A stretch of DNA of 64,000 bases from Marispirochaeta sp. (GCF_963668165.1 NZ_OY764209.1:2170001-2234000); one strand, 5' to 3'; shown: positions 33,826 through 42,228, numbered from the stretch's first letter. Numbers and translations are program-made. The notes: a model not told the origin generated them from the sequence alone.

Positions 33826-36692
33826 AGGTATCCTTTATTCTGAATGGCAGGGATGTCTCCTTTGAGGCGGCTCCGGGAGAGAATGCGCAAGAATTTCTGC
33901 AGCGCAGTGGAATCGCCTCGGTCCGGGATTCCGATAACGGCAGAGGTTTTGCGGGTTCTGACACGATTATCCTCGACGGAAGGATTGTCTCTTCGGGGCT
34001 GATGCTTGCTCCCCAGCTGGAGGGGCGGGAGGTACGCACAATAGAATACTACGGCGGAAGCAGAAGCCCGAGCCTGGTGCAGCAGGCCATGCTGGAAGCC
34101 GGCTGCGTACAGTCAGGTTACAACTCCCCAGCGGCGGCGCTGATGATCCATGAACTCTTGGAGCGGGATACTGATCCAGACCGGGAGGCGGTAAAGGATG
34201 CCCTTTCCGGTCTCTTTAACCGGGCCACCGGCTATGAGCAGTTCTTCGATGCTGTCAGGATCGCCGCTGCCCGCATGAAGGACCCATTCTACCGCGACAA
34301 CAGTATTCCCGCCTTTCGGGATGAGTATGAAGTAATCGGCAAACCCGGACCCAAAAAGGATTCTGTCCGCATGGTTGCCGGAGAGAAGGTCTACGTGGAG
34401 GACCGGGTTGAGCCGGGAAGCTGTATGCTCAGGGTGCTGCGGAGTCCCCATGCCCATGCCATGATCACGTCCATCGACACGGGCGCGGCGGAAGCTGTAA
34501 ACGGGGTGGTGGCTGTTTTTTCCCATAAGGATGTTCCTCAGAGAACCTACAGCCAGGCGGGGCAGGGCTACCCCGAGCCCTCTCCCTACGACAGAATGCT
34601 GATTTCAAGAAAGGTCCGTCATGTAGGTGATCGGGTTGCGGTTGTTGTTGCCGAAAGCGATGAGGCTGCAGAGAAGGCCCTCTCCCTGATAAAGGTCGAG
34701 TATGAATTGCTGCCGGTTGTGCTGGACTGGGACGATGCCTATGCGGAGGATGCTCCTCTGATTCACGGGGGGAAGATCGAATATGTCGACGGAGCGCCGG
34801 ATGATCTGGATGAACTGAACGCCGGGGCTGACGATGCGGAAGAACCGATACTCTACCAGTTTCCCATCGGTGGGAACCCACGGAAAAATATAGCAGCATC
34901 AGTTAGCGGCGGTATCGGAGACCTGAAAAAGGGATTCGCCGAAGCTGACACGGTGATCGAGCGGACCTATACCACCACGCAGATCCAGTGTACTCCTCTG
35001 GAAACCCATACCTGCTACGCCAGGGTGGAGGGGGACCGGCTTATTGTACATGCCTCGACGCAGGTTCCCTACCATGTGCGCCGGATTGTAGCCACCCTGC
35101 TGGATCTGCCGGAAAACCAGGTGCGGGTTATCAAGGAGCGTGTGGGAGGCGGCTACGGATCGAAGCAGGATATTGTACTGGAGGAGCTTACCTCCTTCTG
35201 CGCCTGGAAGACCGGGCGCCCGGTATTTCATCAGTACAGCAGGGAAGAGGAGTTTATAGCCAACTCCACCCGTAAGCCCATGCGTATTACCGTCAAGCTC
35301 GGAGCAAGAAAAAACGGTACATTGACGGCCATGTTCATGAAGATTGAATCCAATCAGGGGGCCTACGGGGCCCACGCCCTGACGGTTCCTATGAACGGAG
35401 TTTCCAAGAGTCTGCCCCTGTTTTTGTGCGACAATGCGGCTTTCGAGGTTGTGGCCTGTTACTCCAACCGGCCGCCCACGGGGGCCTACCAGGGTTACGG
35501 CGCTCCCAAAGGTAATTACGCTTTGCAGGTGGCAATAACGGAACTGGCGGCAGAGCTTGGAATAGACCATTTGGAACTGGTGGAGAAGAACCGGGTTACC
35601 GAGGGGTCCATGCTGGAGATCCTCAAGTGCCTTGGTGAGGGGCGAGAAGGTGCGGCTGCTCCGGCTGTAAGCTGCGGTCTGGGCCCCGCCCTGGCTCAGG
35701 GTGCTGAAATGATCAGCTGGGGAAAAAAGGAGGAGTCCGGCGATCCGGATGTGAAGATCGGGAAGGGATTCGCAACGGTACAGCAGGGATCAGGACTCCC
35801 GGGTCTGGATGCTGCCAACGCCACCATAAAGATGCTGGGAGACGGGAGTTTTCTGGTACAGTCCGGCGGGGCGGACTTGGGTACCGGCCTTGATCTGGTG
35901 AGCGCCAAGATGACCGCGGAGGTTTTGAAGTGCGGTCTGGATGTGATTACTGTACAGTCCGGAGACACCGATATGGCCCCCTTTGATACCGGAGCCTATG
36001 CCTCGAGCGGTACCTTTTTCTCCGGCGGCGCGACCTATAACGCGGCCTTGAAGTTGGCAGGAATGATCAAAAAAGAGGCCGCAGCGATCCTGGGAGAAAA
36101 GGAAGAGGATATTGAACTGGTGGCTCCGGGAATTGCTCGGGGTATAAAGGGCGAGCTGAGCTACCGTAAACTGGCCTGGCACACCCAGGGGGGCGAAGGC
36201 ACGGGACAGCTGATAGCCTCGGCCTCCTTTGTGACAGACAAGTTCTCCTTTCCTTATGGGGCTCACTTCTGCCAGGTGGCGGTGAACACCAGAACCGGCA
36301 AGGTTACAGTTCAAAAGTATTATGCCCTGGAGGACTGCGGTACGCCCATAAATCCGGAGTACGCCCTGGGTCAGATCTACGGCGCCGTAGTTAAATCCAT
36401 GGGCCATGCCCTGTACGAGGAAATGATCTTTGATGAGTCGGGTCGCTGTCTGACCACGGACCTGCGCAGTTATGGAGTGCCCATGATCGGAGATATCCCG
36501 GAGGACTTTAAATCCGTACTGGTCCAGACTGATGATCCTTTTGGTCCCTTCGGTGCCAAGTCGGTTTCTGAGATTAGTGTTAACGGGGCGGCCCCCGCTA
36601 TAGCCAGCGCGATTTATGACGCTGCTGGGGTCTGGATGCGGGAGTGGCCTTTCAGCCCGGAGAAGGTGCTGAAAGCTCTTGGCAAGATATAG
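33822..36692 (+). CDS. xdhD: Selenium-dependent xanthine dehydrogenase, XdhD
   Basis: 956 residues, the same length as I recall for E. coli XdhD. The N-terminal ~150 residues keep the fold of the 2Fe-2S domain but have lost its ligands: DNGRGFAGSDTIILDG stands where CGxGxCGAC would be, and GYNSPAAA and LFNRATGY stand where CGFC and CRCTGY would be. The molybdopterin domain is intact: EDRVEPGSCMLRVLRSPHAH, RVGGGYGSKQD, GAYQGYGAPKG, SGGADLGTGLD, and a catalytic glutamate in FGAKSVSE. The family is linked to labile-selenium hydroxylases. Loss of clusters implies that electrons come from another subunit or from YgfK. It ends 2 bp before an inverted-repeat element. Confidence 0.94.
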   Translation: MKVSFILNGRDVSFEAAPGENAQEFLQRSGIASVRDSDNGRGFAGSDTIILDGRIVSSGLMLAPQLEGREVRTIEYYGGSRSPSLVQQAMLEAGCVQSGYNSPAAALMIHELLERDTDPDREAVKDALSGLFNRATGYEQFFDAVRIAAARMKDPFYRDNSIPAFRDEYEVIGKPGPKKDSVRMVAGEKVYVEDRVEPGSCMLRVLRSPHAHAMITSIDTGAAEAVNGVVAVFSHKDVPQRTYSQAGQGYPEPSPYDRMLISRKVRHVGDRVAVVVAESDEAAEKALSLIKVEYELLPVVLDWDDAYAEDAPLIHGGKIEYVDGAPDDLDELNAGADDAEEPILYQFPIGGNPRKNIAASVSGGIGDLKKGFAEADTVIERTYTTTQIQCTPLETHTCYARVEGDRLIVHASTQVPYHVRRIVATLLDLPENQVRVIKERVGGGYGSKQDIVLEELTSFCAWKTGRPVFHQYSREEEFIANSTRKPMRITVKLGARKNGTLTAMFMKIESNQGAYGAHALTVPMNGVSKSLPLFLCDNAAFEVVACYSNRPPTGAYQGYGAPKGNYALQVAITELAAELGIDHLELVEKNRVTEGSMLEILKCLGEGREGAAAPAVSCGLGPALAQGAEMISWGKKEESGDPDVKIGKGFATVQQGSGLPGLDAANATIKMLGDGSFLVQSGGADLGTGLDLVSAKMTAEVLKCGLDVITVQSGDTDMAPFDTGAYASSGTFFSGGATYNAALKLAGMIKKEAAAILGEKEEDIELVAPGIARGIKGELSYRKLAWHTQGGEGTGQLIASASFVTDKFSFPYGAHFCQVAVNTRTGKVTVQKYYALEDCGTPINPEYALGQIYGAVVKSMGHALYEEMIFDESGRCLTTDLRSYGVPMIGDIPEDFKSVLVQTDDPFGPFGAKSVSEISVNGAAPAIASAIYDAAGVWMREWPFSPEKVLKALGKI

Positions 36693-36693
36693 T

Positions 36694-36842
36694 TAGTGTT
36701 CACAAGCGTGGGGATGAAAAACGCGAGGGATTCGGGAATAGCCGGGAATCTGGAAAAAACTCTGCAACGCGCATACATGGGCAGTTAATTCTCTGCCGGC
36801 AGGAGGTTTACTACCGATTCATTCCCACGGTTCAGGACACTA
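36694..36842. repeat. MITE-like inverted-repeat element, copy 2
   Basis: 149 bp flanked by TA. The right end reads inward as TAGTGTCCTGAACCGTGGGA, and the left end is a diverged form beginning TAGTGTTC. The interior is clearly homologous to copy 3 in opposite orientation (shared blocks CCGGGAATCTGGAAAA and TCTCTGCC..CAGGAG). It begins directly after the xdhD stop, so it could also shape the 3' end of that message. Confidence 0.85.
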
Positions 36843-37019
36843 CAGTAAGATTTTGTTACGACTAGCGTCAGGGATCCGGAGGGGCCGTCAGGCTCCTGCA
36901 CCTATTTTTCACCAGTAAAAATAGGTGCAGGACGGGAGCCCGAAGGAGCCCGGCCCGAACCGCGCAGGCGGTGAGGGAGACGCCCAAAAAAATACTTCTG
37001 AGAAAACGACGGAGAGGAT
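36843..37019 (+). promoter_or_regulatory. Structured leader upstream of ygeW
   Basis: A 16-bp perfect stem (TCCTGCACCTATTTTT at 36894-36909 with its complement at 36917-36932, loop CACCAGT) lies 88 bp before the ygeW ATG. GGCTCC upstream can pair alternatively with two GGAGCC copies downstream (36935-36955), so an alternate fold is possible. No clear promoter is visible. There is no T-run, so this is not a plain terminator. Confidence 0.45.
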
Positions 37020-38216
37020 ATGGGAAAGAAACGGATTGAAGGACTGATTGCTGAGCTCGCGAAAAAACAGGGCGCGGGGATGTATCTGAATGATTTTCTG
37101 CTGACCTGGGAGAAGACGGACGACGAGATCGCCGCGACTTTTCTGGCTGCGGACGCATTGAGAGCCCTCCGGGAGGAGAATGTCTCATGCAGGCTCTTTG
37201 ATTCCGGGTTGGGTATCAGCCTCTTCAGGGACAATTCGACCAGAACGCGCTTCAGTTACGCGTCGGCCTGCAATCTGCTGGGGCTCGAGGTGCAGGACCT
37301 GGACGAGGGGAAGAGTCAGATTGCCCACGGTGAGACGGTGCGGGAGACCGCCAATATGGTCAGCTTTATGGCGGATGTGATCGGGATCCGGGACGATATG
37401 TACATCGGCAAGGGGAACGCCTACATGCGGGAAGTGGCCGAAGCGGTTGAGATGGGGCATGCCGAGGGGGTGCTGGAGCAGCGGCCGACCCTGGTGAACC
37501 TGCAGTGTGATATTGATCATCCCACCCAGGCTATGGCGGACATGCTGCATCTGATTCATCATTTTGGCGGCGTTGAGAATCTGAAGGGAAAGAAGATCGC
37601 CATGACCTGGGCCTACAGTCCCTCCTACGGGAAGCCCCTGTCGGTGCCTCAGGGAGTGATTGGTCTGATGAGCCGTTTCGGTATGGATGTGGTGCTGGCT
37701 CATCCTGAAGGCTATGAGGTAATGCCCGAGGTGGAGAATGTTGCCGGCAGGAACGCGCAGAAATCCGGAGGCGGCTTTTGCCGGGTGAACAGCATGAAAG
37801 AGGCCTTTGCCGGAGCGGACATTGTCTACCCCAAGAGCTGGGCGCCCTTCGCGGCCATGGAAAAACGGACAGACCTCTACGGACAGGGTAACTTCGACGG
37901 TATCAAGTCCTTGGAAAAGGAGCTTCTGGCACAGAACGCAAAACACACCGACTGGGAGTGCTCTGAAGGGCTGATGGCCGGGACCAAAGGCGGAGAAGGC
38001 CTCTATCTGCACTGTCTGCCGGCGGATATTACCGGGGTGAGCTGTGAACAGGGCGAAGTGGCAGCCTCAGTCTTTGACCGTTACCGAATACCCCTGTACA
38101 AGCAGGCAAGTTACAAACCCTACATAATCGCGGCGATGATTCTTTTGAGCAAGTTTGAAGATCCGGCGGCGAAGCTGAAGGGGTTGCTCGAGGCGGGGAA
38201 GAAGCGGGTGAAATAA
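37020..38216 (+). CDS. ygeW: YgeW-type knotted carbamoyltransferase
   Basis: 398 residues. Carbamoyl-phosphate binding motif STRTR at 73-77 (within DNSTRTRFSY), HPTQAMADM in the middle and HCLPAD near the C-terminus. YgeW belongs to the aspartate/ornithine carbamoyltransferase superfamily, has a C-terminal knot, and is a constant member of anaerobic purine/urate clusters. There it is thought to transfer the carbamoyl group to phosphate, supplying carbamate kinase. GGAGAGG precedes ATG 37020. The kinase partner lies 24 kb away on the other strand. Confidence 0.95.
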   Translation: MGKKRIEGLIAELAKKQGAGMYLNDFLLTWEKTDDEIAATFLAADALRALREENVSCRLFDSGLGISLFRDNSTRTRFSYASACNLLGLEVQDLDEGKSQIAHGETVRETANMVSFMADVIGIRDDMYIGKGNAYMREVAEAVEMGHAEGVLEQRPTLVNLQCDIDHPTQAMADMLHLIHHFGGVENLKGKKIAMTWAYSPSYGKPLSVPQGVIGLMSRFGMDVVLAHPEGYEVMPEVENVAGRNAQKSGGGFCRVNSMKEAFAGADIVYPKSWAPFAAMEKRTDLYGQGNFDGIKSLEKELLAQNAKHTDWECSEGLMAGTKGGEGLYLHCLPADITGVSCEQGEVAASVFDRYRIPLYKQASYKPYIIAAMILLSKFEDPAAKLKGLLEAGKKRVK

Positions 38217-38229
38217 TACCTGGAAAGCC

Positions 38230-38555
38230 ACTGAGGCATCGAGAACCCTGAGGGGCGCAGAGGAGGGACCGTGCAGAGATCGCAGAGTAACGCGGAGGGG
38301 CGCAGAGAAGAAACAACGCAGAGGCCGGGGAGTTTGCTGTACTACTAAATCTGTGCTTCTTATCTCCGTGTCCTTTGTGCTTTTGTGTGAAATTTCCTGT
38401 TTTCTGTGGCTTGTATAGTGATCGCAGAGGGAGGGGAGACCACGCAGGGGCGCAGCGGACACGAAGGTACTATGAGAAACGTTCAGTGCCCTCTGAGGCT
38501 CGGTGGCGAATCTCCTCAATCCTTCCCATCCTGTGCATCTTATGTTCCATAATCA
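38230..38555. repeat. GCAGAG-rich intergenic repeat, copy 3 (long, composite)
   Basis: CGCAGAG units at 38250-38325, a CT-rich complementary block (CTCCGTGTCCTTTGTGCTTTT), a second set of units at 38422-38465 with its own complementary block, and the shared tail ATCCTGTGCATCTTATGTTCC near 38529. It looks like two copies of the element joined or nested. It fills the whole 360-bp gap between ygeW and the acetyltransferase; I see no gene in it. Confidence 0.65.
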
Positions 38556-38576
38556 GGACGTTATACAGATTAATAT

Positions 38577-39113
38577 ATGGAAATACAAATTGATAAAACC
38601 GTTACCCTGCAGAATTTAAAAGCCTCCGATGCCGGGGATATTTTCCGCACAATCGACAGGCAGCGGGAGTATCTTGGCAAGTGGCTGCCGTTTGTGGAAA
38701 CAACAAAAAGACTTGAAGACTCCGAAGGATTTGTCGCTTCTGTGGTGAACGCAGATGAAAGGAACTTTGAGCATGTTTTTTCCATACGGAAGAACGGCGA
38801 GTTTATCGGGCTTATCGGCTTTAAGGATACGGACAGGCAGAGCAAAAAGACTGAAATCGGATACTGGCTGTCAAAAGATCAGCAGGGGCAGGGTATCATG
38901 ACCCGGGCAGCGCAGCGGCTCTGCGAAATTGCTTTCAGCGAGCTGGGTATGAACCGGGTACAGATCAAGTGTGCCGTTGGCAACAAAGCGAGTAAAAAGA
39001 TCCCAAAGCGTCTTGGCTTTTTGCTGGAAGGAATCGAACGGGACGGGGAGCTTCTTTCAGGCGGGGAGTATACTGATCTGGAGGTGTATAGTCTTTTGAA
39101 GCAGGATGTGTAA
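38577..39113 (+). CDS. GNAT acetyltransferase, RimJ/RimL type
   Basis: 178 residues. RimJ/RimL-like GNAT fold: LKASDAGDIF start, GLIGFKDTDRQSKKTEIGYWLSKDQQGQGIMTRA with the acetyl-CoA loop QQGQG, and the ending LGFLLEGIERDGELLSGGEYTDLEVYSLL. It probably acetylates a protein N-terminus or a small amine. A fragment of a related gene is found at 52212-52286. The start has no strong ribosome-binding site. Confidence 0.9.
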   Translation: MEIQIDKTVTLQNLKASDAGDIFRTIDRQREYLGKWLPFVETTKRLEDSEGFVASVVNADERNFEHVFSIRKNGEFIGLIGFKDTDRQSKKTEIGYWLSKDQQGQGIMTRAAQRLCEIAFSELGMNRVQIKCAVGNKASKKIPKRLGFLLEGIERDGELLSGGEYTDLEVYSLLKQDV

Positions 39114-39367
39114 GGAGTTTGAGAAAGATTACACGCAATGCGTGATTTGTCCTGATCGAGGTAGTTTTACGCAATGCGTGAATCATGCTGTGTGGATAGA
39201 TTTCAGGTAATGGGCCTGCAGCGTCATTCCGGCAAGTCTGCTGCCTCCCTATCGGATGTTTCTGTGTTCCTTTGCACAACCTGATCAAAATCTGTACCTG
39301 AATCTCCAATGTGCAACTTCGCTTTGCCGGATCAATCCCAACACATAATTATTCTTTAATCTTTAAT
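39114..39367. other. Intergenic stretch with a duplicated small dyad
   Basis: No gene is supported. The sequence ACGCAATGCGTGA, a small inverted repeat, occurs twice (near 39132 and 39168), about 36 bp apart. No other structure is evident. Confidence 0.4.
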
Positions 39368-39517
39368 TAGTGTCCTGAACCGTGGGGATAAATCTGGATT
39401 AAAACTCCTGTTGGCAGAGACTTATCTGCTAAATTACGCAGCGATGCAGAACCTTTTCCAGATTCCCGGTAATTCTCAAATCCTGTGTATTGTTCATCCC
39501 CACGGTTTGGGACACTA
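39368..39517. repeat. MITE-like inverted-repeat element, copy 3
   Basis: 150 bp flanked by TA. The left end is TAGTGTCCTGAACCGTGGGG and the right end reads inward as TAGTGTCCCAAACCGTGGGG, matching at 18 of 20 positions. Reverse-complemented, its interior aligns with copy 2 over most of its length. It has the best-preserved ends of the three. Confidence 0.88.
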
Positions 39518-39729
39518 CCTGATCTTTATGGATTTCTTGTGAATGCTATTGACAAGTGCATGATCTACTGGTATCAAATTGAACGTGTATTCAATGAAAA
39601 ATAGTTCAATGATAATTTGTACTGGAGCGGGAAACATAAAACCGAGCGTGGGCGCTTGTAATTCTCCATTTGGCGTTGCCGCGTCTCCTGTCATACGGCG
39701 ATTAACAACGTAAGGTACAGGAAGGAATA

Positions 39730-39893
39730 ACGAAGCTTTAGCCGAGCTGCCCGAGGGATACCGGATCTGCGTAGACCTGTTCTTCAATTATGATCTGTTG
39801 TATCTCCGGATCGGGGCGGTGACGGGGGGCACCGTAAACACAGTCAAAGCCCGCGTGTTCCGGGCGAAGAAGCAGGTACACGAAGGCTTTTAA
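39730..39893 (+). pseudogene. Fragment of an ECF-type sigma factor (region 4)
   Basis: The plus-strand frame ending in TAA 39891-39893 encodes LAELPEGYRICVDLFF, then a changed middle, then GGTVNTVKARVFRAKKQVHEGF. This is the region-4 helix-turn-helix pattern (LPxxYR ... G-TVK-R--RA-K--) of sigma-70/ECF factors. No region 2 or start codon is present upstream. The remaining 39518-39730 holds nothing I can support. Confidence 0.55.
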
Positions 39894-39916
39894 AATGAAG
39901 CAGAAGGAGGAATCTA

Positions 39917-40495
39917 GTGAATAAGCGAGCTGAGCAAAAGGAAAAAAGGCGTAAGGAAATCCTGGCCGTCGGTCTGGATTTGTTCATCCGCAAAGGCTTT
40001 GCCGCTACCAAGATCAGCGATATTGCGGAAATGGCGGGAATGAGTGCCGGCCTTCTTTTCCATTATTTTGAATCCAAGGAAGAGTTATTCGAGGAGCTCA
40101 TCAATATAGGCATCGAGGCTTCGCGGTCCATCCTGCCGAACGCCGGCAGCGAGCCTTTGACTTTTTTCGAGGATACGGCAAAACGGATCCTCGACCATGC
40201 TGCCGATGACCCTTTCATCGCGAAGATGTTTGTCCTGATAAACCATGCTGAGCAAACTGACGCTGCCAATGAACTGGTGCTGAAACATCTGCGTCAAGAC
40301 GAGGAAACCTACACCCGGTTTTCCGCTTTGATGGCCGAAGGACAAAAGAAGGGCACCATACGAGAGGGAAACCCGACTGCCCTCACGATCGCGTATTGGG
40401 CGGCGATTCAGGGTGTATGCGAGATACTTGCTCTTCATCCTGACACTCCATGCCCGAAAAGCGAATGGATCGTCGACATAATACGGAGAAAATAA
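39917..40495 (+). CDS. TetR/AcrR-family transcriptional regulator
   Basis: 192 residues starting with GTG 39917, chosen because AGGAGG lies 6-12 bases upstream and the helix-turn-helix begins at once. The HTH reads ILAVGLDLFIRKGFAATKISDIAEMAGMSAGLLFHYFESKEELF (~15-58), a classic TetR pattern. The C-terminal ligand domain is typical. The next gene begins 2 bp after its stop, so the two form an operon. It may act on the imperfect dyad at 41514-41535. Confidence 0.93.
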   Translation: MNKRAEQKEKRRKEILAVGLDLFIRKGFAATKISDIAEMAGMSAGLLFHYFESKEELFEELINIGIEASRSILPNAGSEPLTFFEDTAKRILDHAADDPFIAKMFVLINHAEQTDAANELVLKHLRQDEETYTRFSALMAEGQKKGTIREGNPTALTIAYWAAIQGVCEILALHPDTPCPKSEWIVDIIRRK

Positions 40496-40497
40496 TC

Positions 40498-41313
40498 ATG
40501 AAAAGGAAAATCGTCTTTGTCATATTGATCCTGCCGCTCGCATTTGTCTTTGCAGAACAGGAGGGGTGGACTTTTGCCCTTGGCGGAGGGGGACTGTTTA
40601 TGAATACCTACGCAGGTTCTGATGAGTATTGCCTCGCGCCGGTACCAGAAATTAAAGCGGCTTACTCAAAAGGGAACTATTCGTTCACAGCGTCATTTCT
40701 GGAGGGTGTCGGATTCACGTATTTGGATATGGACCGCCGTCTTTTCGGCAGCCTTACCCTGTATCCCGGAAACGAGCGGGACGAAGAAACGTACGCCTCC
40801 GGTTTTTTCAGGAAGGATCACAGTGACCGGATATCTCGACTGCTCGCGGGTACCGCGACGGTTACAACCCTTGTCTACGGTGAACTCGCCCTGGGCTGCA
40901 TAAGCCCTCTTGGAATCATCGGAACGACGGCCGAGTACCATCCGATTCACTGCAAAAACGGGTCGGAGGATTTCTACAACGGTTTCCTCGGTTCGCTGTT
41001 TTACCTCCTCCCTGTACCAGTAACCGACCGCATGACGATAACAGCGAGGATCGCCGTGGATTTCATGAGCGACCGCTACGCCGACGCGTGGTACTCCCAT
41101 CCAGAGGCGGGCACCGCATTGAGGGCTTTCAAGGCCGACGGAGGGATTAAAGATTTTAAATCCTACCTTAAGATCGATTACGCGCTTTCAAGGAATCTTG
41201 GAGTCACGGTCATGACCCTGTACACCCGACTCCTGTCGGACGCGGAGGATAGCCCTTTTACGCAGACTGCTGATCAGGTGACCGCGGGAATGTACCTGTA
41301 TCTGAAGTTCTAA
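40498..41313 (+). CDS. MipA/OmpV-family outer-membrane protein
   Basis: 271 residues from ATG 40498 (GGAG nine bases before). A signal peptide MKRKIVFVILILPLAFVFA is followed by alternating amphipathic strands and a C-terminal LYLKF with final phenylalanine, as in beta-barrel proteins. GWTFALGGGGLFMNTYAGSDEYCLAPVPEIKAAY matches the MipA/OmpV N-terminal pattern. It supports a diderm envelope. It is co-transcribed with the TetR regulator; function and cargo are unknown. Confidence 0.82.
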   Translation: MKRKIVFVILILPLAFVFAEQEGWTFALGGGGLFMNTYAGSDEYCLAPVPEIKAAYSKGNYSFTASFLEGVGFTYLDMDRRLFGSLTLYPGNERDEETYASGFFRKDHSDRISRLLAGTATVTTLVYGELALGCISPLGIIGTTAEYHPIHCKNGSEDFYNGFLGSLFYLLPVPVTDRMTITARIAVDFMSDRYADAWYSHPEAGTALRAFKADGGIKDFKSYLKIDYALSRNLGVTVMTLYTRLLSDAEDSPFTQTADQVTAGMYLYLKF

Positions 41314-41486
41314 CGCGTTTTTCCACATCAAATCGTTCTCCATTGACCGTTCCGTTATGAGCGTTCCATTGCAGGAACGCGGGGCGAGTCATGTTCCTGT
41401 CATTGGGCGCTGCGCCAATGCCAGCAGGCGTCATCAAGGTCCGCTGGTCCCTGCTCAGGATGCTGTAAAAGAGAGGGCTTACCATA

Positions 41487-41535
41487 TTGACACATGGTGA
41501 TTCACTTTATAATATTGATTGAATGTTCGATCAAT
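41487..41535 (+). promoter_or_regulatory. Promoter and dyad operator before the small membrane protein
   Basis: TTGACA at 41487-41492 is followed by TATAAT at 41508-41513 (15 bp) or TAATAT at 41510-41515 (17 bp). A 22-bp dyad with 18 of 22 symmetric positions (arms ATTGAT...ATCAAT around GAATGTTC) covers 41514-41535, just downstream of the -10 box. That is a usual place and size for a TetR-type operator. Confidence 0.6.
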
Positions 41536-41574
41536 AGAATAGATCGACGCAAAATCACCGCAAGGAGTTGTTAT

Positions 41575-42051
41575 ATGAATTTGAAACATGCTATCGTAAA
41601 TTTCCTGCTTGCCTACATTGTTGTTACGGTCCTCTGCTACGGGTCCACAATCATCGTGGGCATTCTTCTGGGATTGCCTTTCGGCGAAGAGCTGGGTGTC
41701 GGAGCCTTGGAAGACCCCGCGTTCCTCCTGACTGTTCCTTACCATATCATTATCAATGCCTTGACATGGATGGGGTTTGGTTACCTCTATTTGAAGAAGA
41801 CCGGGAGTCATGAGACCAGCCTCCTCGGAGCGTTCAGTATCGGTGCTCTCTGGCTCGCCATTGCCCTGGTTATCGATGTATTCGCCTTTGTGCTGATCAA
41901 GAGTCCCTATTCCATGACCGCTCGGGAGTTCTATATCGATTATCAGCCCTGGATCACCCTCACGTACCTCACTGTGATCGGAGGTCCCGTGGCGGCATAC
42001 CCGTTTTCAAAGCTCGCGGCCGCTCTCTGCAGGAGAGAGCGGCCGTATTAG
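41575..42051 (+). CDS. Small four-helix membrane protein, unknown function
   Basis: 158 residues from ATG 41575 with AAGGAG at 41562-41567; the longer frame upstream crosses the promoter and is rejected. Four hydrophobic segments are visible (about 7-30, 49-67, 78-100 and 120-140). I do not recognise the family. A GC-rich inverted repeat (CGGCCGCTCTC/GAGAGCGGCCG) in its last codons may act as a weak terminator. It may be controlled by the TetR regulator upstream. Confidence 0.75.
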   Translation: MNLKHAIVNFLLAYIVVTVLCYGSTIIVGILLGLPFGEELGVGALEDPAFLLTVPYHIIINALTWMGFGYLYLKKTGSHETSLLGAFSIGALWLAIALVIDVFAFVLIKSPYSMTAREFYIDYQPWITLTYLTVIGGPVAAYPFSKLAAALCRRERPY

Positions 42052-42152
42052 TATCGAACAAGATACTCTTCGCATTTACCCCGGGACAGGCGAAGATCTG
42101 TCCCGGAAGCTTGTAATTGCAATTACTGGTGTGTTCTCCGACGTTTTTTCGC

Positions 42153-42181
42153 TTGACTGCTCCCGAATCATCCCATATCCT
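42153..42181 (+). promoter_or_regulatory. Candidate promoter of the kinase-CheX-CheY operon
   Basis: TTGACT at 42153-42158 and TATCCT at 42176-42181 with 17-bp spacing, about 48 bp before the kinase ATG. Confidence 0.5.
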
Positions 42182-42228
42182 GAAATCCTTAAATATGGAT
42201 AATTGATTTTCATTGTTAGGAAGTTTAT

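Noticed and set aside
18212-36692. Selenocysteine (in-frame TGA) in the selenium-dependent hydroxylases
   Set aside because: All these frames are open without internal TGA, and the family carries selenium as a labile ligand, not as selenocysteine.
38965-39309. Minus-strand 114-codon frame over the 3' end of the acetyltransferase
   Set aside because: It is largely antisense to the GNAT gene and its downstream repeat region, with no recognisable features.
39515-39787. Minus-strand 90-codon frame over the MITE border and sigma fragment
   Set aside because: It starts inside the sigma-factor remnant, ends inside a repeat, and resembles no family.
42006-42048. GC-rich inverted repeat as intrinsic terminator at the end of the small membrane protein gene
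   Set aside because: The stem is good but lies inside the coding sequence and no T-run follows.
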